From Prosthecobacter sp. (GTDB lineage Bacteria > Verrucomicrobiota > Verrucomicrobiia > Verrucomicrobiales > Verrucomicrobiaceae): a stretch of DNA of 32,495 nucleotides. Made by a program: the position numbers and the translations under genes. The stretch spans positions 1 to 32,495 of the forward strand of contig JAURHS010000024.1 in the NCBI GenBank assembly GCA_030833205.1, in the 5' to 3' direction. The notes below the pieces were generated by a model. The model worked only from the letters and a program-made list of their open reading frames with translations. It had not been told where the DNA came from and did not search any database. Positions 5,947-14,800 of this stretch are shown piece by piece; the first letter of the stretch is position 1, and each line of letters begins with the position of its first letter.

Positions 5947-8874
5947 ATGGCTCAGGACTTCATTCGCGTGCGCGGGGCCAGGCAGCACAATCTGCGCGGG
6001 GTGGATGTGGACATTCCTCGCCATCGGCTGGTGGTCTTCACCGGGGTCAGCGGCAGTGGCAAAACCTCGCTGGCCTTTGACACGATTTTTGCCGAGGGGC
6101 AACGCCGCTTCATGCAGAGCCTGCGCTTGGCGGCGCGGGCGCAGATGGAAATGTTGCCGCGCCCGGAGGTGGAGAGTCTGGAGGGGCTCTCGCCATGCAT
6201 TGCGATTCATCCTCGGCAACGCGCCGGGTCGGCGCGCAGCACGATTGCCACGGCCACGGAGATTCACGATTATCTGCGCACGCTCTATGCGGCGCTGGGC
6301 AGGCCACACGATCCGCAGACCGGCGAAGCGCTCTCGCGCACCAGCGCGCAGGAGATGGCCGATGCCCTGCTGGGCAGCGCAGCGGAAAAGGCCTGCTGCG
6401 TGTTGGCGCCGCTGGGCGCGGTGGAGGCGGGCACTTGGACCGGGCAAATCGAGAAGCTGCGGCGGCAGGGCTTCATGCGGCTGCGCTTCAGCAAGGCCGG
6501 CAGCGCCAGCGGGCCGCAGGCAGCGGCGCCCAGTGCCGTTGAGGCGGCGAAGGGCCATGCCGAGGGGCTGGTCGAACTTGAGGAATTGGGGCCACAGCCT
6601 CCGGCCGAGGGCCTGGCGGCGGAGTTGGTGACCGATCGCCTGGTGCTGCGCGCCGCCTCGCGCGGACGCTTGATGGAGGCCATTGAGGCGGCGCTGAAAT
6701 GGAATGCGCGCGAGGTGCGGGTGCTGGTGGCCGGCGAGGAGCTGCCGCGCAGTTTCACGACCTGCTATGCCAATCCGCGCACGGGATATTTGTTTCCGCA
6801 GCTCAGTGCGCAGCATTTTTCCTTCAACACGCCGCAGGGCGCCTGCCCGCGTTGTCAGGGCATGGGCACGGAGCCCGCCCCCAGTGAGGATCTCATCATT
6901 GCCGAGCCGCAGTTGAGTCTGCGCGAGGGTGCAGTGCGCAGTTGGTGGAGCCGCCAGCCCAAGCTGAAAGCCGCGCAGACCCGCAGCATTGAGGCGCTGG
7001 CCGCGCACTTCAAGGTGGATGCGGATCTTCCCGCCGCGCAATGGCCCAAGGCCTTTCGACAGTGCCTGCTGCATGGCAGCGAGGGCCGCGCCTTGCCCAC
7101 GGGTTGGAGCGAGGGGCCGCAGCGCCGCGCTCAGGCCAGAGTCTGGGAGGGCCTGCTGGTCGAGGCCAGAAGGCTGCATGAGCAGGCGCGCAGTGAGACC
7201 CTGCGCCGGCAATTGGCGCGTTTCTTTGTTCCCCTGCCCTGCCCGCTTTGCGAGGGCAGGCGACTGCGCGCCGAAGCGCTGGCCGTGAAGTTGCCCTTTG
7301 CGACGGGCATGCTGGGCATTCAGGAGTTTTGCGCGCTGCCCATTGAGACGGCGCTGCAGGCCCTACAACGCCTGCAACTGCGGCCCGAGGAGCAACCCTA
7401 TGGTGAGGCCCTGCTGGCGGAGTTGGGCAAGCGTCTTGAATTTTTGCAGCACATTGGCCTGGGCTATCTGAGCCTGGACCGCGACAGCAGCAGTTTGTCC
7501 GGTGGCGAGTTTCAACGCGTGCGTCTGGCCACGCAGTTGGGCAGCGCGCTCAGTGGCGTGCTCTATGTGCTCGATGAACCCAGCATTGGCCTGCATCCCG
7601 CCGACACGCAGCGCCTGATCCGCACGCTGGAACACCTGCGCGATCTGGGCAACAGCGTGCTGGTGGTCGAGCACGATGAGAGCATCATCCGCGCGGCCGA
7701 TCATGTGCTTGAGCTGGGGCCCGGGGCCGGAGATCAGGGAGGGCACCTCATCGCGCAGGGCAGTCTTGAGGACCTGCTGCGCGCGCCGCAAAGCATCACC
7801 GCGCCCTACCTCAACGGCAGTCGGCGCGTGGCCCTGCCTCAAGGCGCTTCACGGCGCGGCAACGCCAGACTGCCAGGCCTTGGCCTGCCCATGTTGCGCA
7901 TTCTCGGCGCCCGCCATCACAATCTCAAAAACCTCAGCGTGGAGTTTCCCGTTGGGGCCATGACCTGCGTGACCGGGCCCTCGGGCAGCGGCAAGACCAC
8001 GCTGGTGCATCATCTGCTCATGCGCGCGCTGGCGCGGCATTTTCATGCGGCCAAGGCGCAGCCCGGAGAGATGGACGGCCTGGAGGGGCTGGAGCATTTC
8101 AAGAAGGCCGTCCTCATGGATCAAAGCCCGATAGGCCGCAGTGCGCGCAGCAATCCGGCCACCTTCTGCGGAGCCTTTGATGCCATTCGCGAGGTCTTCG
8201 CGCAACTGCCCGCGGCCCGTGCCCGCGGCTTCGATGCGGGGCGCTTCAGCTTCAACACCCCGGGCGGTCGCTGCGAGAAATGCGAGGGCGAGGGCCAGCT
8301 TGAAGTCGACATGCAACTCCTGCCGGAGTTGCAGGTGACCTGCCCACTGTGCGAGGGGCGACGCTACAACCGCGAGACCCTTGAGATTGCCTTCAAGGGC
8401 CGCAACATCGCCGAGGTCCTGGAGTTGAGCGTGGAGCAGGCGCTGGAATTTTTTGGAGCGCACAGCCCGGTGAGTGCCAAGCTTGCGGGACTTCGGCAAT
8501 GCGGCCTGGGCTACCTGCGCCTGGGTCAACCGGCCTCACAACTCAGCGGTGGCGAGGCCCAACGCCTCAAGCTGGCCACGGAACTCTCGCGACGCACGCA
8601 AGGCCGCTGCCTGTATGTCCTCGATGAGCCAACCACGGGCCTGCATTTTGCCGATGTGCAGCGCCTGCTCGAAGTGCTCGCCCCGCTGCGCGAGGCCGGC
8701 AACACGATCATCCTGGTCGAGCACCATCTTGAGGTCATTCGCTGCGCCGATTGGGTGGTGGACCTGGGACCTGGCGGCGGTGAACACGGCGGCTCGCTGA
8801 TCTTTGCAGGCACACCGCAGGACTTGGCCAAGCATCCTGACAGCCCCACCGGCCGCTTCCTGCGCCAAGCCTGA
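5947..8874 (+). CDS. uvrA: UvrA-family excinuclease ATPase (UvrA or close paralogue)
   Basis: 975 residues from ATG 5947. UvrA finds DNA damage and loads UvrB in nucleotide excision repair. Two ABC ATPase halves are present: Walker A GVSGSGKTSLAFDT (33 onward) and GPSGSGKTTLVHHL (near 680), signatures LSGGEFQRVRLATQ and LSGGEAQRLKLATE, and Walker B LYVLDEPSIGLHP and LYVLDEPTTGLHF. DQSPIGRSARSNPAT and the C-terminal zinc module (GRCEKCEGEG, then CPLCEGRRY) are intact. Odd points: the first half reads RFMQSLRLAARAQMEMLPRPE where classical UvrA has ESLSAYARQFL. The CPxCG that usually precedes FSFN is replaced by ANPRTG, so one zinc site looks incomplete. The cysteines usual after RLLYARVG are also absent (GRPHDPQTGE). 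It may therefore be a second, specialised UvrA; another uvrA elsewhere in the genome would settle this. Confidence 0.85.
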   Translation: MAQDFIRVRGARQHNLRGVDVDIPRHRLVVFTGVSGSGKTSLAFDTIFAEGQRRFMQSLRLAARAQMEMLPRPEVESLEGLSPCIAIHPRQRAGSARSTIATATEIHDYLRTLYAALGRPHDPQTGEALSRTSAQEMADALLGSAAEKACCVLAPLGAVEAGTWTGQIEKLRRQGFMRLRFSKAGSASGPQAAAPSAVEAAKGHAEGLVELEELGPQPPAEGLAAELVTDRLVLRAASRGRLMEAIEAALKWNAREVRVLVAGEELPRSFTTCYANPRTGYLFPQLSAQHFSFNTPQGACPRCQGMGTEPAPSEDLIIAEPQLSLREGAVRSWWSRQPKLKAAQTRSIEALAAHFKVDADLPAAQWPKAFRQCLLHGSEGRALPTGWSEGPQRRAQARVWEGLLVEARRLHEQARSETLRRQLARFFVPLPCPLCEGRRLRAEALAVKLPFATGMLGIQEFCALPIETALQALQRLQLRPEEQPYGEALLAELGKRLEFLQHIGLGYLSLDRDSSSLSGGEFQRVRLATQLGSALSGVLYVLDEPSIGLHPADTQRLIRTLEHLRDLGNSVLVVEHDESIIRAADHVLELGPGAGDQGGHLIAQGSLEDLLRAPQSITAPYLNGSRRVALPQGASRRGNARLPGLGLPMLRILGARHHNLKNLSVEFPVGAMTCVTGPSGSGKTTLVHHLLMRALARHFHAAKAQPGEMDGLEGLEHFKKAVLMDQSPIGRSARSNPATFCGAFDAIREVFAQLPAARARGFDAGRFSFNTPGGRCEKCEGEGQLEVDMQLLPELQVTCPLCEGRRYNRETLEIAFKGRNIAEVLELSVEQALEFFGAHSPVSAKLAGLRQCGLGYLRLGQPASQLSGGEAQRLKLATELSRRTQGRCLYVLDEPTTGLHFADVQRLLEVLAPLREAGNTIILVEHHLEVIRCADWVVDLGPGGGEHGGSLIFAGTPQDLAKHPDSPTGRFLRQA

Positions 8875-8915
8875 TGCCCGGCCTTGGAGCGGACGCCGCC
8901 CATGTGGACTGCGCT

Positions 8916-8937
8916 GAGCGGTCAAGAGTGACCGCTC
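8916..8937. terminator. Perfect 9-bp hairpin after the UvrA-family gene
   Basis: GAGCGGTCA / TGACCGCTC with loop AGAG, 41 bases past the stop codon and before the convergent PL14 gene. There is no T-run on either strand, so it is terminator-like rather than a textbook intrinsic terminator. Apart from this hairpin I see nothing in the 190-base gap 8875-9064. Confidence 0.45.
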
Positions 8938-9064
8938 TCCCATCGCTTCGCGGCTGCGTGTCTCGTGGGCATGCGAGGGTGACTGCGCTTCGCTGCTGCG
9001 CCATGCTTCCTGGTTTGAGGGTCCCAACCCGCCGCGGCTTTTGAGGGCGTTGCAGCGTCTGCGT

Positions 9065-9988
9065 TCAGTGGAGCGGCTCGAGTTGCAGGGCACTGATGGT
9101 GAGGGCGCAGGTTTGTTGCGGGGCCCAGCTGGAGTCGTTGCCGCCGTGGAAGATGTTCCATAGCAGGCTGTCAATGGCGATGCCTTCGCGCCTTGTCCAT
9201 TCCATGGCCTGGTGGTGCAGCAGCAGCTTCCACGGGGCTTGCTCGCTTTGCCGTGCGCGCACGCGCAGGCTGCCGTCGGCGCTGCCGATGGAATTGATGC
9301 GCAGCTCAATCTCGATGCGTTGGGTTTGACCGGGGATGAAGCGGAAGTCACTGGGGAAGTCGAATTCCTCTCCGTATTTTTTGGGCATGCGCGGGTGATA
9401 GACATAGGCTTGGGCGCGACCATCGCGGCGCCACATCAGGCGCATGGACCAGCCCTCAAGACCGCTGCAGTGTTCGCCGCCAGTGATGGTTTTGGGGCCG
9501 CCGCAAAGGCCGGGCAATTTGCCGCCTTTGACAAACTCGAAGCCTTCTTCAAAGCGCAGGTCATAGCTGAGGCGCAGGCCCAACACGCCGCCCATGGGCA
9601 GTGGCCAGCGCCAGCCGCTGCCGCCTTGCTCAGGGCCGATGCGCCCAGCTTGGCAAAGCACGCGCCAGGCCAGCTCGCCGCTGGGCAGGCGTTGGATTTG
9701 GAGATGGCCTTCGCGCACGCCATCTTCAAACTCGCAGCCAGGCCAATCCTGCTTCCATTGAGCAACGCTGCAGGGCCCAGGTTGGCCCTTGGGACTCAGG
9801 GCGAGGACTTGAGCCTTCAGGCTGCCAAGCTCAATCACCAGCAGGAGTCCCAGCCAGATGAGCCAGGAGAGGTGGTGGAAGCAAGCGGGCGTCCAGGCCA
9901 GGCGACGGGGAGGATGCGCCGCATGAGGACTTGCGCCACGCCCGCTGGCCTTGGGGCCTGGCAGGTGCGCTTGGGCGCTCTGGTTCAT
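9065..9988 (-). CDS. Polysaccharide lyase family 14-type (alginate/glucuronan lyase-like), membrane-anchored
   Basis: 307 residues from ATG 9988; an in-frame ATG at 10045 is a possible alternative. Residues 38-57 (HHLSWLIWLGLLLVIELGSL) form a hydrophobic segment, a signal anchor or late signal peptide. The rest matches the PL14 jelly-roll fold: LSYDLRFEEGFEFVKGGKLP, then LCGG and TGG, then WSMRLMWRRDG and AYVYHPR. The residues I recall as catalytic in the Chlorella-virus lyase vAL-1 (K, S, R, Y, Y) have counterparts at K157, S181, R183, Y195 and Y197, with the same S-to-R, S-to-Y and Y-to-Y spacings. The family cleaves uronic-acid polysaccharides by beta-elimination. The substrate is not known here. 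The gene is divergent from the carbon-nitrogen hydrolase. The upstream minus-strand frame stays open to 10840, but only over that opposite gene. Confidence 0.8.
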   Translation of the reverse strand: MNQSAQAHLPGPKASGRGASPHAAHPPRRLAWTPACFHHLSWLIWLGLLLVIELGSLKAQVLALSPKGQPGPCSVAQWKQDWPGCEFEDGVREGHLQIQRLPSGELAWRVLCQAGRIGPEQGGSGWRWPLPMGGVLGLRLSYDLRFEEGFEFVKGGKLPGLCGGPKTITGGEHCSGLEGWSMRLMWRRDGRAQAYVYHPRMPKKYGEEFDFPSDFRFIPGQTQRIEIELRINSIGSADGSLRVRARQSEQAPWKLLLHHQAMEWTRREGIAIDSLLWNIFHGGNDSSWAPQQTCALTISALQLEPLH

Positions 9989-10105
9989 GGCAGGGATCAG
10001 CACCACGGCATTCCTGAAGTGTACCACCCACAGGGTCTGGCGCATTAAAAACCGGTCTGCATTTTGCGCTTTTCCGGCATGCCGGGCAGGGCCATGCTGG
10101 GCCCC

Positions 10106-10894
10106 ATGTCGAGGCTTTCTGTGCTTGGGGTGCAACTGGACTGTGTCTGGGAGGACAAGGCTGCCAATTTCAAAAAGGTGGAGGCTTTGCTTGAGGCGCA
10201 GCCTCCCGCCCCCGGCGCGCTCTTGGTGTTGCCGGAGATGTTTGCCACCGGTTTTTCCTGCGATCTGAATCAAACCGCCGAGCCGCATGGCGCCGAGCCG
10301 ACTCTGGCCTTTCTGCGCGGCTTGGCTGCGCGTTGGCAGTGCGCGGTGTTGGGCGGTTTGGTGGTGCGCGGTGAGGATGGCCTGGCGCGCAATCAGGCTC
10401 TGGCCCTGGCGCCTGATGGGCGGGAGTTGGCGCGCTACAGCAAGATGCGGCCCTTTAGCGCTGGCGGGGAGGCGGCGGTGCACGCGCGCGGTGAGTCGCC
10501 TGTGCTCTTTGAGTGGGGCGGGCTGCGCATCGCGCCGTTGATTTGTTATGATCTGCGTTTCCCCGAGATTGCGCGCGCAGCGGTGGCGCAGGGGGCGCAA
10601 CTGCTGGTGTATCAGGCCGCCTGGCCAGTGAAGCGTTGGCAGCATTGGCTGACGCTGTTGCAGGCCAGGGCGATTGAAAATCAGGCGGCGGTGTTGGGCG
10701 TCAACCGCACGGGCAGTGACCCCAACTTCCTGTACAACGGGCGCAGTGTGCTGGTCAGTGCGCATGGCATCATCACGGCGGATGCCGGCGAGCAGGAGTC
10801 GCTGCTGCGCGGGGAGGTGGACGGCAGTGCGCTGCGCCAATGGCGACGCGACTTCCCTGCGTTGGCGGATGCGGGCCTGCCCTTCGAGGACTGA
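10106..10894 (+). CDS. Carbon-nitrogen hydrolase, probable omega-amidase (YafV/Nit2-like)
   Basis: 262 residues from ATG 10106, the start that aligns with the family (MSRLSVLGVQLD). The nitrilase-superfamily catalytic triad is visible: E44 in LPEMFATGF, K113 in YSKMRPFS, and C147 in LICYDLRFPE. The GGE after the lysine (SAGGE) and the NRTGSDPN stretch resemble YafV/Nit2 omega-amidases, which hydrolyse alpha-ketoglutaramate and similar omega-amides formed by glutamine transaminases, as metabolite repair. It is cytoplasmic. It converges on ispA with only 5 bases between stop codons. Another small-amide substrate cannot be ruled out. Confidence 0.85.
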   Translation: MSRLSVLGVQLDCVWEDKAANFKKVEALLEAQPPAPGALLVLPEMFATGFSCDLNQTAEPHGAEPTLAFLRGLAARWQCAVLGGLVVRGEDGLARNQALALAPDGRELARYSKMRPFSAGGEAAVHARGESPVLFEWGGLRIAPLICYDLRFPEIARAAVAQGAQLLVYQAAWPVKRWQHWLTLLQARAIENQAAVLGVNRTGSDPNFLYNGRSVLVSAHGIITADAGEQESLLRGEVDGSALRQWRRDFPALADAGLPFED

Positions 10895-10899
10895 GGCGA

Positions 10900-11787
10900 C
10901 TAGAAGTCGCGGCCAAGAAGGTGGTCGGCCAATTCGCCCAGGCGGGCGTCGTTGCCGTTGAAGACGGCGAGGGCTTGATGGGCCTTGGCGGTGAGCTCGC
11001 GGGCGACTTCGCGTGAGGCTTCCAGGCCCATGAGCGCGGGATAGGTGCTCTTGCCACTGGCCTCATCCTTGCCGGCGCTCTTGCCGAGTTTCTCACTGCT
11101 TTGGGTGCAGTCGAGGATGTCGTCAATGACTTGAAAGGCGAGGCCTGTGGCCATGCCAAAGTCCTGCAGGGCCTGCATTTGCTCGGGGCTGGCGTTGGCG
11201 CTCATGCCGCCAAGACGCAGACTGGTGCAAAGCAGGGCTGCGGTCTTGTTGTGGTGGATGAATTGCAGGGCGGCGAGGTCCAGGGCCTTGCCTTCGCCCT
11301 CGAGGTCGGCGACTTGGCCGCCGACAAGGTGCAGGCTGCCGGCAGTGACGGCCAACTCACGCAGCATGGCGGCATGGCCGTGCCGTGCGCTGGGTTTGGC
11401 GCGGGCGATGAGCTCGAAGGCCAAGGCCTGCATGGCGTCGCCGGCAAGGATGGCAATGGCCTCGCCATAGACCTTGTGGCAGGTGGGCACGCCGCGGCGA
11501 AAGTCGTCGTCGTCCATCGCGGGGAGGTCATCGTGAATGAGCGAATAGGTGTGCAGGCATTCCACGGCACAGGCCAGCGGGGCGGCGTCCTCAAGGCTGC
11601 CGCCGCAGGCCTCGGCGGCAGCGAGGCAAAGGATGGGGCGCAGGCGCTTGCCACCGGCAAAGAGGCTGTGGCGCATGGCCTGGTGCAGGGTGGATGGCGC
11701 CACTTCGGCGGCAGGCAGGCTTTGCTGCAACTGCTCGTCCACCAAGGCGCAGCGCTGCGCAAGATAGGTCTTCAGGTCACTGGACAT
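10900..11787 (-). CDS. ispA: Polyprenyl synthetase, farnesyl/geranylgeranyl diphosphate synthase type
   Basis: 295 residues from ATG 11787. Short-chain trans-prenyltransferase that condenses isopentenyl diphosphate with allylic diphosphates. First aspartate-rich motif DDLPAMDDDDFRRG starts at D86; second motif DDILD is at residues 222-226. GGKRLRP (45-51) binds diphosphate, and GKSTYPAL lies near the C-terminal third. Length and the pattern HDDLPAMDDDDFRRG fit bacterial IspA. It supplies precursors for quinones, undecaprenyl carrier and other terpenoids. It is the last gene of the minus-strand run led by three giant secreted proteins, 63 bases after the third. Whether it shares their transcript is unknown. 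The 14 codons upstream of the chosen start are in frame but show no family similarity. Confidence 0.92.
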   Translation of the reverse strand: MSSDLKTYLAQRCALVDEQLQQSLPAAEVAPSTLHQAMRHSLFAGGKRLRPILCLAAAEACGGSLEDAAPLACAVECLHTYSLIHDDLPAMDDDDFRRGVPTCHKVYGEAIAILAGDAMQALAFELIARAKPSARHGHAAMLRELAVTAGSLHLVGGQVADLEGEGKALDLAALQFIHHNKTAALLCTSLRLGGMSANASPEQMQALQDFGMATGLAFQVIDDILDCTQSSEKLGKSAGKDEASGKSTYPALMGLEASREVARELTAKAHQALAVFNGNDARLGELADHLLGRDF

Positions 11788-11850
11788 GGGGGCCGAAAGG
11801 CAACACCAAGGGCGATGCAATGGCAAGCTCTTCGCGATGCAGCATGGGAG

Positions 11851-14800
11851 CTAGCGCAGCGGTGGGGGCTCAAGCAAAACGCTTCCTCGGTAGGCGCGAG
11901 TGATGCGGGAAAGCGAGGGCATCTCATTGACCTCGAATTGGCCAAAGGCACGCATCGTGCCTGCGATGGGCACAATCAGACTGTCAAAATTCACCGTGCG
12001 AACAATTGGGGTGCCCGAGACGCGGGGGTTGGGGTCGCGGCGGGTGAAGCTGCCCTTCACGATGCCTGTCGCTGCGGCAACGGATGCCGTGGCCGCCGAA
12101 TAGGGGGCGGAGAGACCGGCAGGTGCCAAGGTGAAGCCATTGGTTGCACTCAGAAGGAAAGTCGCCACTGGGCCCAGCGCGATTCCAGCGTCCTCACAGG
12201 CCGCGCTGAGTTGGGCCTGATTCTGAGCACCCAGGCCAAGAATGCGTGTTCCCGGGGCAGGCGCGGTGTACTTGCCGCCTTCTGCAAGGAGCGCCACGGG
12301 GCTAAAGCCGTCGGGATATGGAGCCCCGATGGTCGAAAGGTTTGTGGGCCGATTCCAAGTCAGAATCCCTTGAATCAAAGAACTCTCCGAGTTGTCAGCC
12401 AAATTCACGCGCCCCAAAATCGAGCCCTTGGTCCGGGTACTGTAGAGCAATTGGAAGACGCCGACTTGGCCCTGCCTTCCAATGAAACCAGTCTGGGTCA
12501 GTGTCTGGCCATCCCCTGTACTGCCAGCGATGGTAAAGCTGCCGTCGTCTCTGACCACGGCGGCGCTGTACCCATAACCGGCAGGCAACTTGACCTGCGG
12601 AGAGTTGGCACCAGCCGCGATCTGGCGCATCAACCAGTGTTGCCTTCCTGTGTAGGGATTGCTCCCCACGCGCCCGGCCCTGCTCCAGTAATTCGACCAA
12701 CCCAGAAACTCGAGCTTCGAGAGTTCCTGCGCCACCGGGGTCAATGAGCCGGAGATGCTGGCGGCCTCCGCATCCAGTGCAAAGTTCAGCATTGCCAACA
12801 ACTGTCTGGTTGATGAGCGTATTTCAACGCTGGCGGTGGCCCGCGAGCCATCGGCGGTTTCGATTTCGCTGGTGAAGGAAATCGTCTGCCCGCCCAACAC
12901 CAACCTGCCCGAGGCCACGCCGCCGCTGCTCAGGCCAAGGCTGAGCATGCCGCCGCTCTGTGCATTGAGTTCGTGCCTGCCGAGCAGGGCCACATAGTCG
13001 CCAAGAAGGTCGGCGCGCAGTGGCCGCACCTCAAGACTGGCGCCCACTGTGGTGGTGCCATATTCATTGCTGGCGCTGATTTTTGGCGAGAAATTGGCCG
13101 CGGTGGCAGTGATGCGGCCGGAAATGACGCCGGTGCTCTGATTGATGGCAAGCCCCGAGGGAAGGCCAGAGGCGGAAAACCTGATGGGGTTATTGTTGCT
13201 TGGCGGAATGGAGGTGGGCACGGTCCAGGAGTAGGCACCACGCACCACGGCAGGAGGCATGGCCAGGGGCAACACGCCAAGAATCTGTGGCGGCGTCAAC
13301 ACCGTCAGATTGTATTCGGCGACCTCGCGAACCTGAGTGCCCATCTGGACCCGGCAGACATAGTAGCCGTTGTCCGAGCCTATGAGTTTTGCCAGCTTGA
13401 AGTTGTTGCTGGTCAGCCCAGTGGCGCGCCCATCTGCGGCAATGATGCCGCCTCGGCGCATCCATTGAAAGCTCAGGCCACGACCCGAGGCCAGCGCCGC
13501 GAATTCCGCAGTTTCCCCCACCTTTTTCAGGACGATGTTGGAGGTTGGAGGGAACTGATAAACCGCGAGTTCCGCAAGCTGCACCACGGTGGTTGGCGTG
13601 AGCGCCTTGCCATCCTCGTTGATGGGCACCAGACGAAGGCTGTAGGTGCCCGCCTCAGGGAACTGCACCGCATCCAAACTCAGGGTGTCCATCTCGGGGT
13701 CGGCACCGGCAATTTTGCTGCCATTGCGCAGCCACTCGTAGCGCAGACCAAAGGCGGCGGTTACCGCCTGCACCCGAATTTCCAGGGCCTCGTTCACCTG
13801 CGCCAGGACATTGCCGTCCTCGATGGATTCGCCGGAAAGAGAGACTTCCACCAACTCAACCACCGGCTTGATCACCAACACGCGCGTTTCCAGCGCGCGA
13901 CTCACGCTGCGTCCAGAGGCAGTGGTGATCACCACATCATAAAAGCCGGGGAAACTCGCGGCGGTGGAGTCCAACCGCAGGGAATCCGCCTCTTCGTCCA
14001 CGATCGGCACGCCATTCCTTCGCCATTGATAAGTCAGGTCCGTCAGATCGCCCTCGAACGACACCGAGAGGGTCACGGCATCGGCTTCAGGCACCTGCAG
14101 CGGGCGATTGGTATCGAGGGATTCACCGGTGGACTCCACCGTTGCCGTCAACTCCGTGATCGCTGGCGGCGACATTTCGTCCACCAGCTCAGGCACGGAG
14201 AGCCACTTCATGGAGACCACCTCAATGGGGATGAAGGGCGCGTTGCTGATTGACCCCGCGGGGACCAAGTCTGTGAAGGCGCGCACCTCAAAACTTGCGC
14301 CTACGGGCAGGCGCAGCCCCTTGGTCACCTCGTAATCGCGGCCTTGGGCATCGAGCAACTGGTAGAGTTGTTCGGTGGAAGGATCGATCAGAAACACGCC
14401 ACCCCAGCCGGCCACTGCCTCCAGCGCCACTTCCCCCGGCACCTCCAGGGTGAATTGCTCATGGTTGCGCTCGGAGAGCATGCCCAGCAGTTCGGCAAGC
14501 GCGGTGGCTGCCGCATCCGCGCTGGCAATCACCACATCTGCGCGGCTGTCGCGCCCCGAGAGTCCTGTGATGCCCGAAGGCAGAAGATCAGAGGAGTCAG
14601 CGGCTTGAGCCTTCGCCATCATCTGACGCAGGATGTCCACTGGCGAGCCAATACTACCCTTGCCGACCAAAGGCTCCAACTGATCCCGGCGTGATGCGAT
14701 GTCATAGATGCCTTCGACCACGGCACGAAGCGCCAGTTCCCGTTCATCGCCCTCAAAGGAGTTGAAGAGTTGCAGCACCTGCTGCAGGCAATCAGCGGGG

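Noticed and set aside
5095..7212. Minus-strand open frame of 705 codons opposite moaA and the UvrA-family gene
   Set aside because: Both plus-strand genes are unmistakable; the antisense frame is Arg/Ala/Leu/Gln-rich without motifs.
9989..10840. Upstream extension of the PL14 reading frame to about 591 residues
   Set aside because: The extension is antisense to the carbon-nitrogen hydrolase and lacks family similarity; only residues after the 9988 (or 10045) start look real.
11101..12747. Plus-strand open frame of 548 codons
   Set aside because: It lies antisense to ispA and the third giant protein, both of which have clear family or domain features; its translation is Gly/Ala/His-rich with no recognisable motif, as expected of a GC-rich shadow frame.
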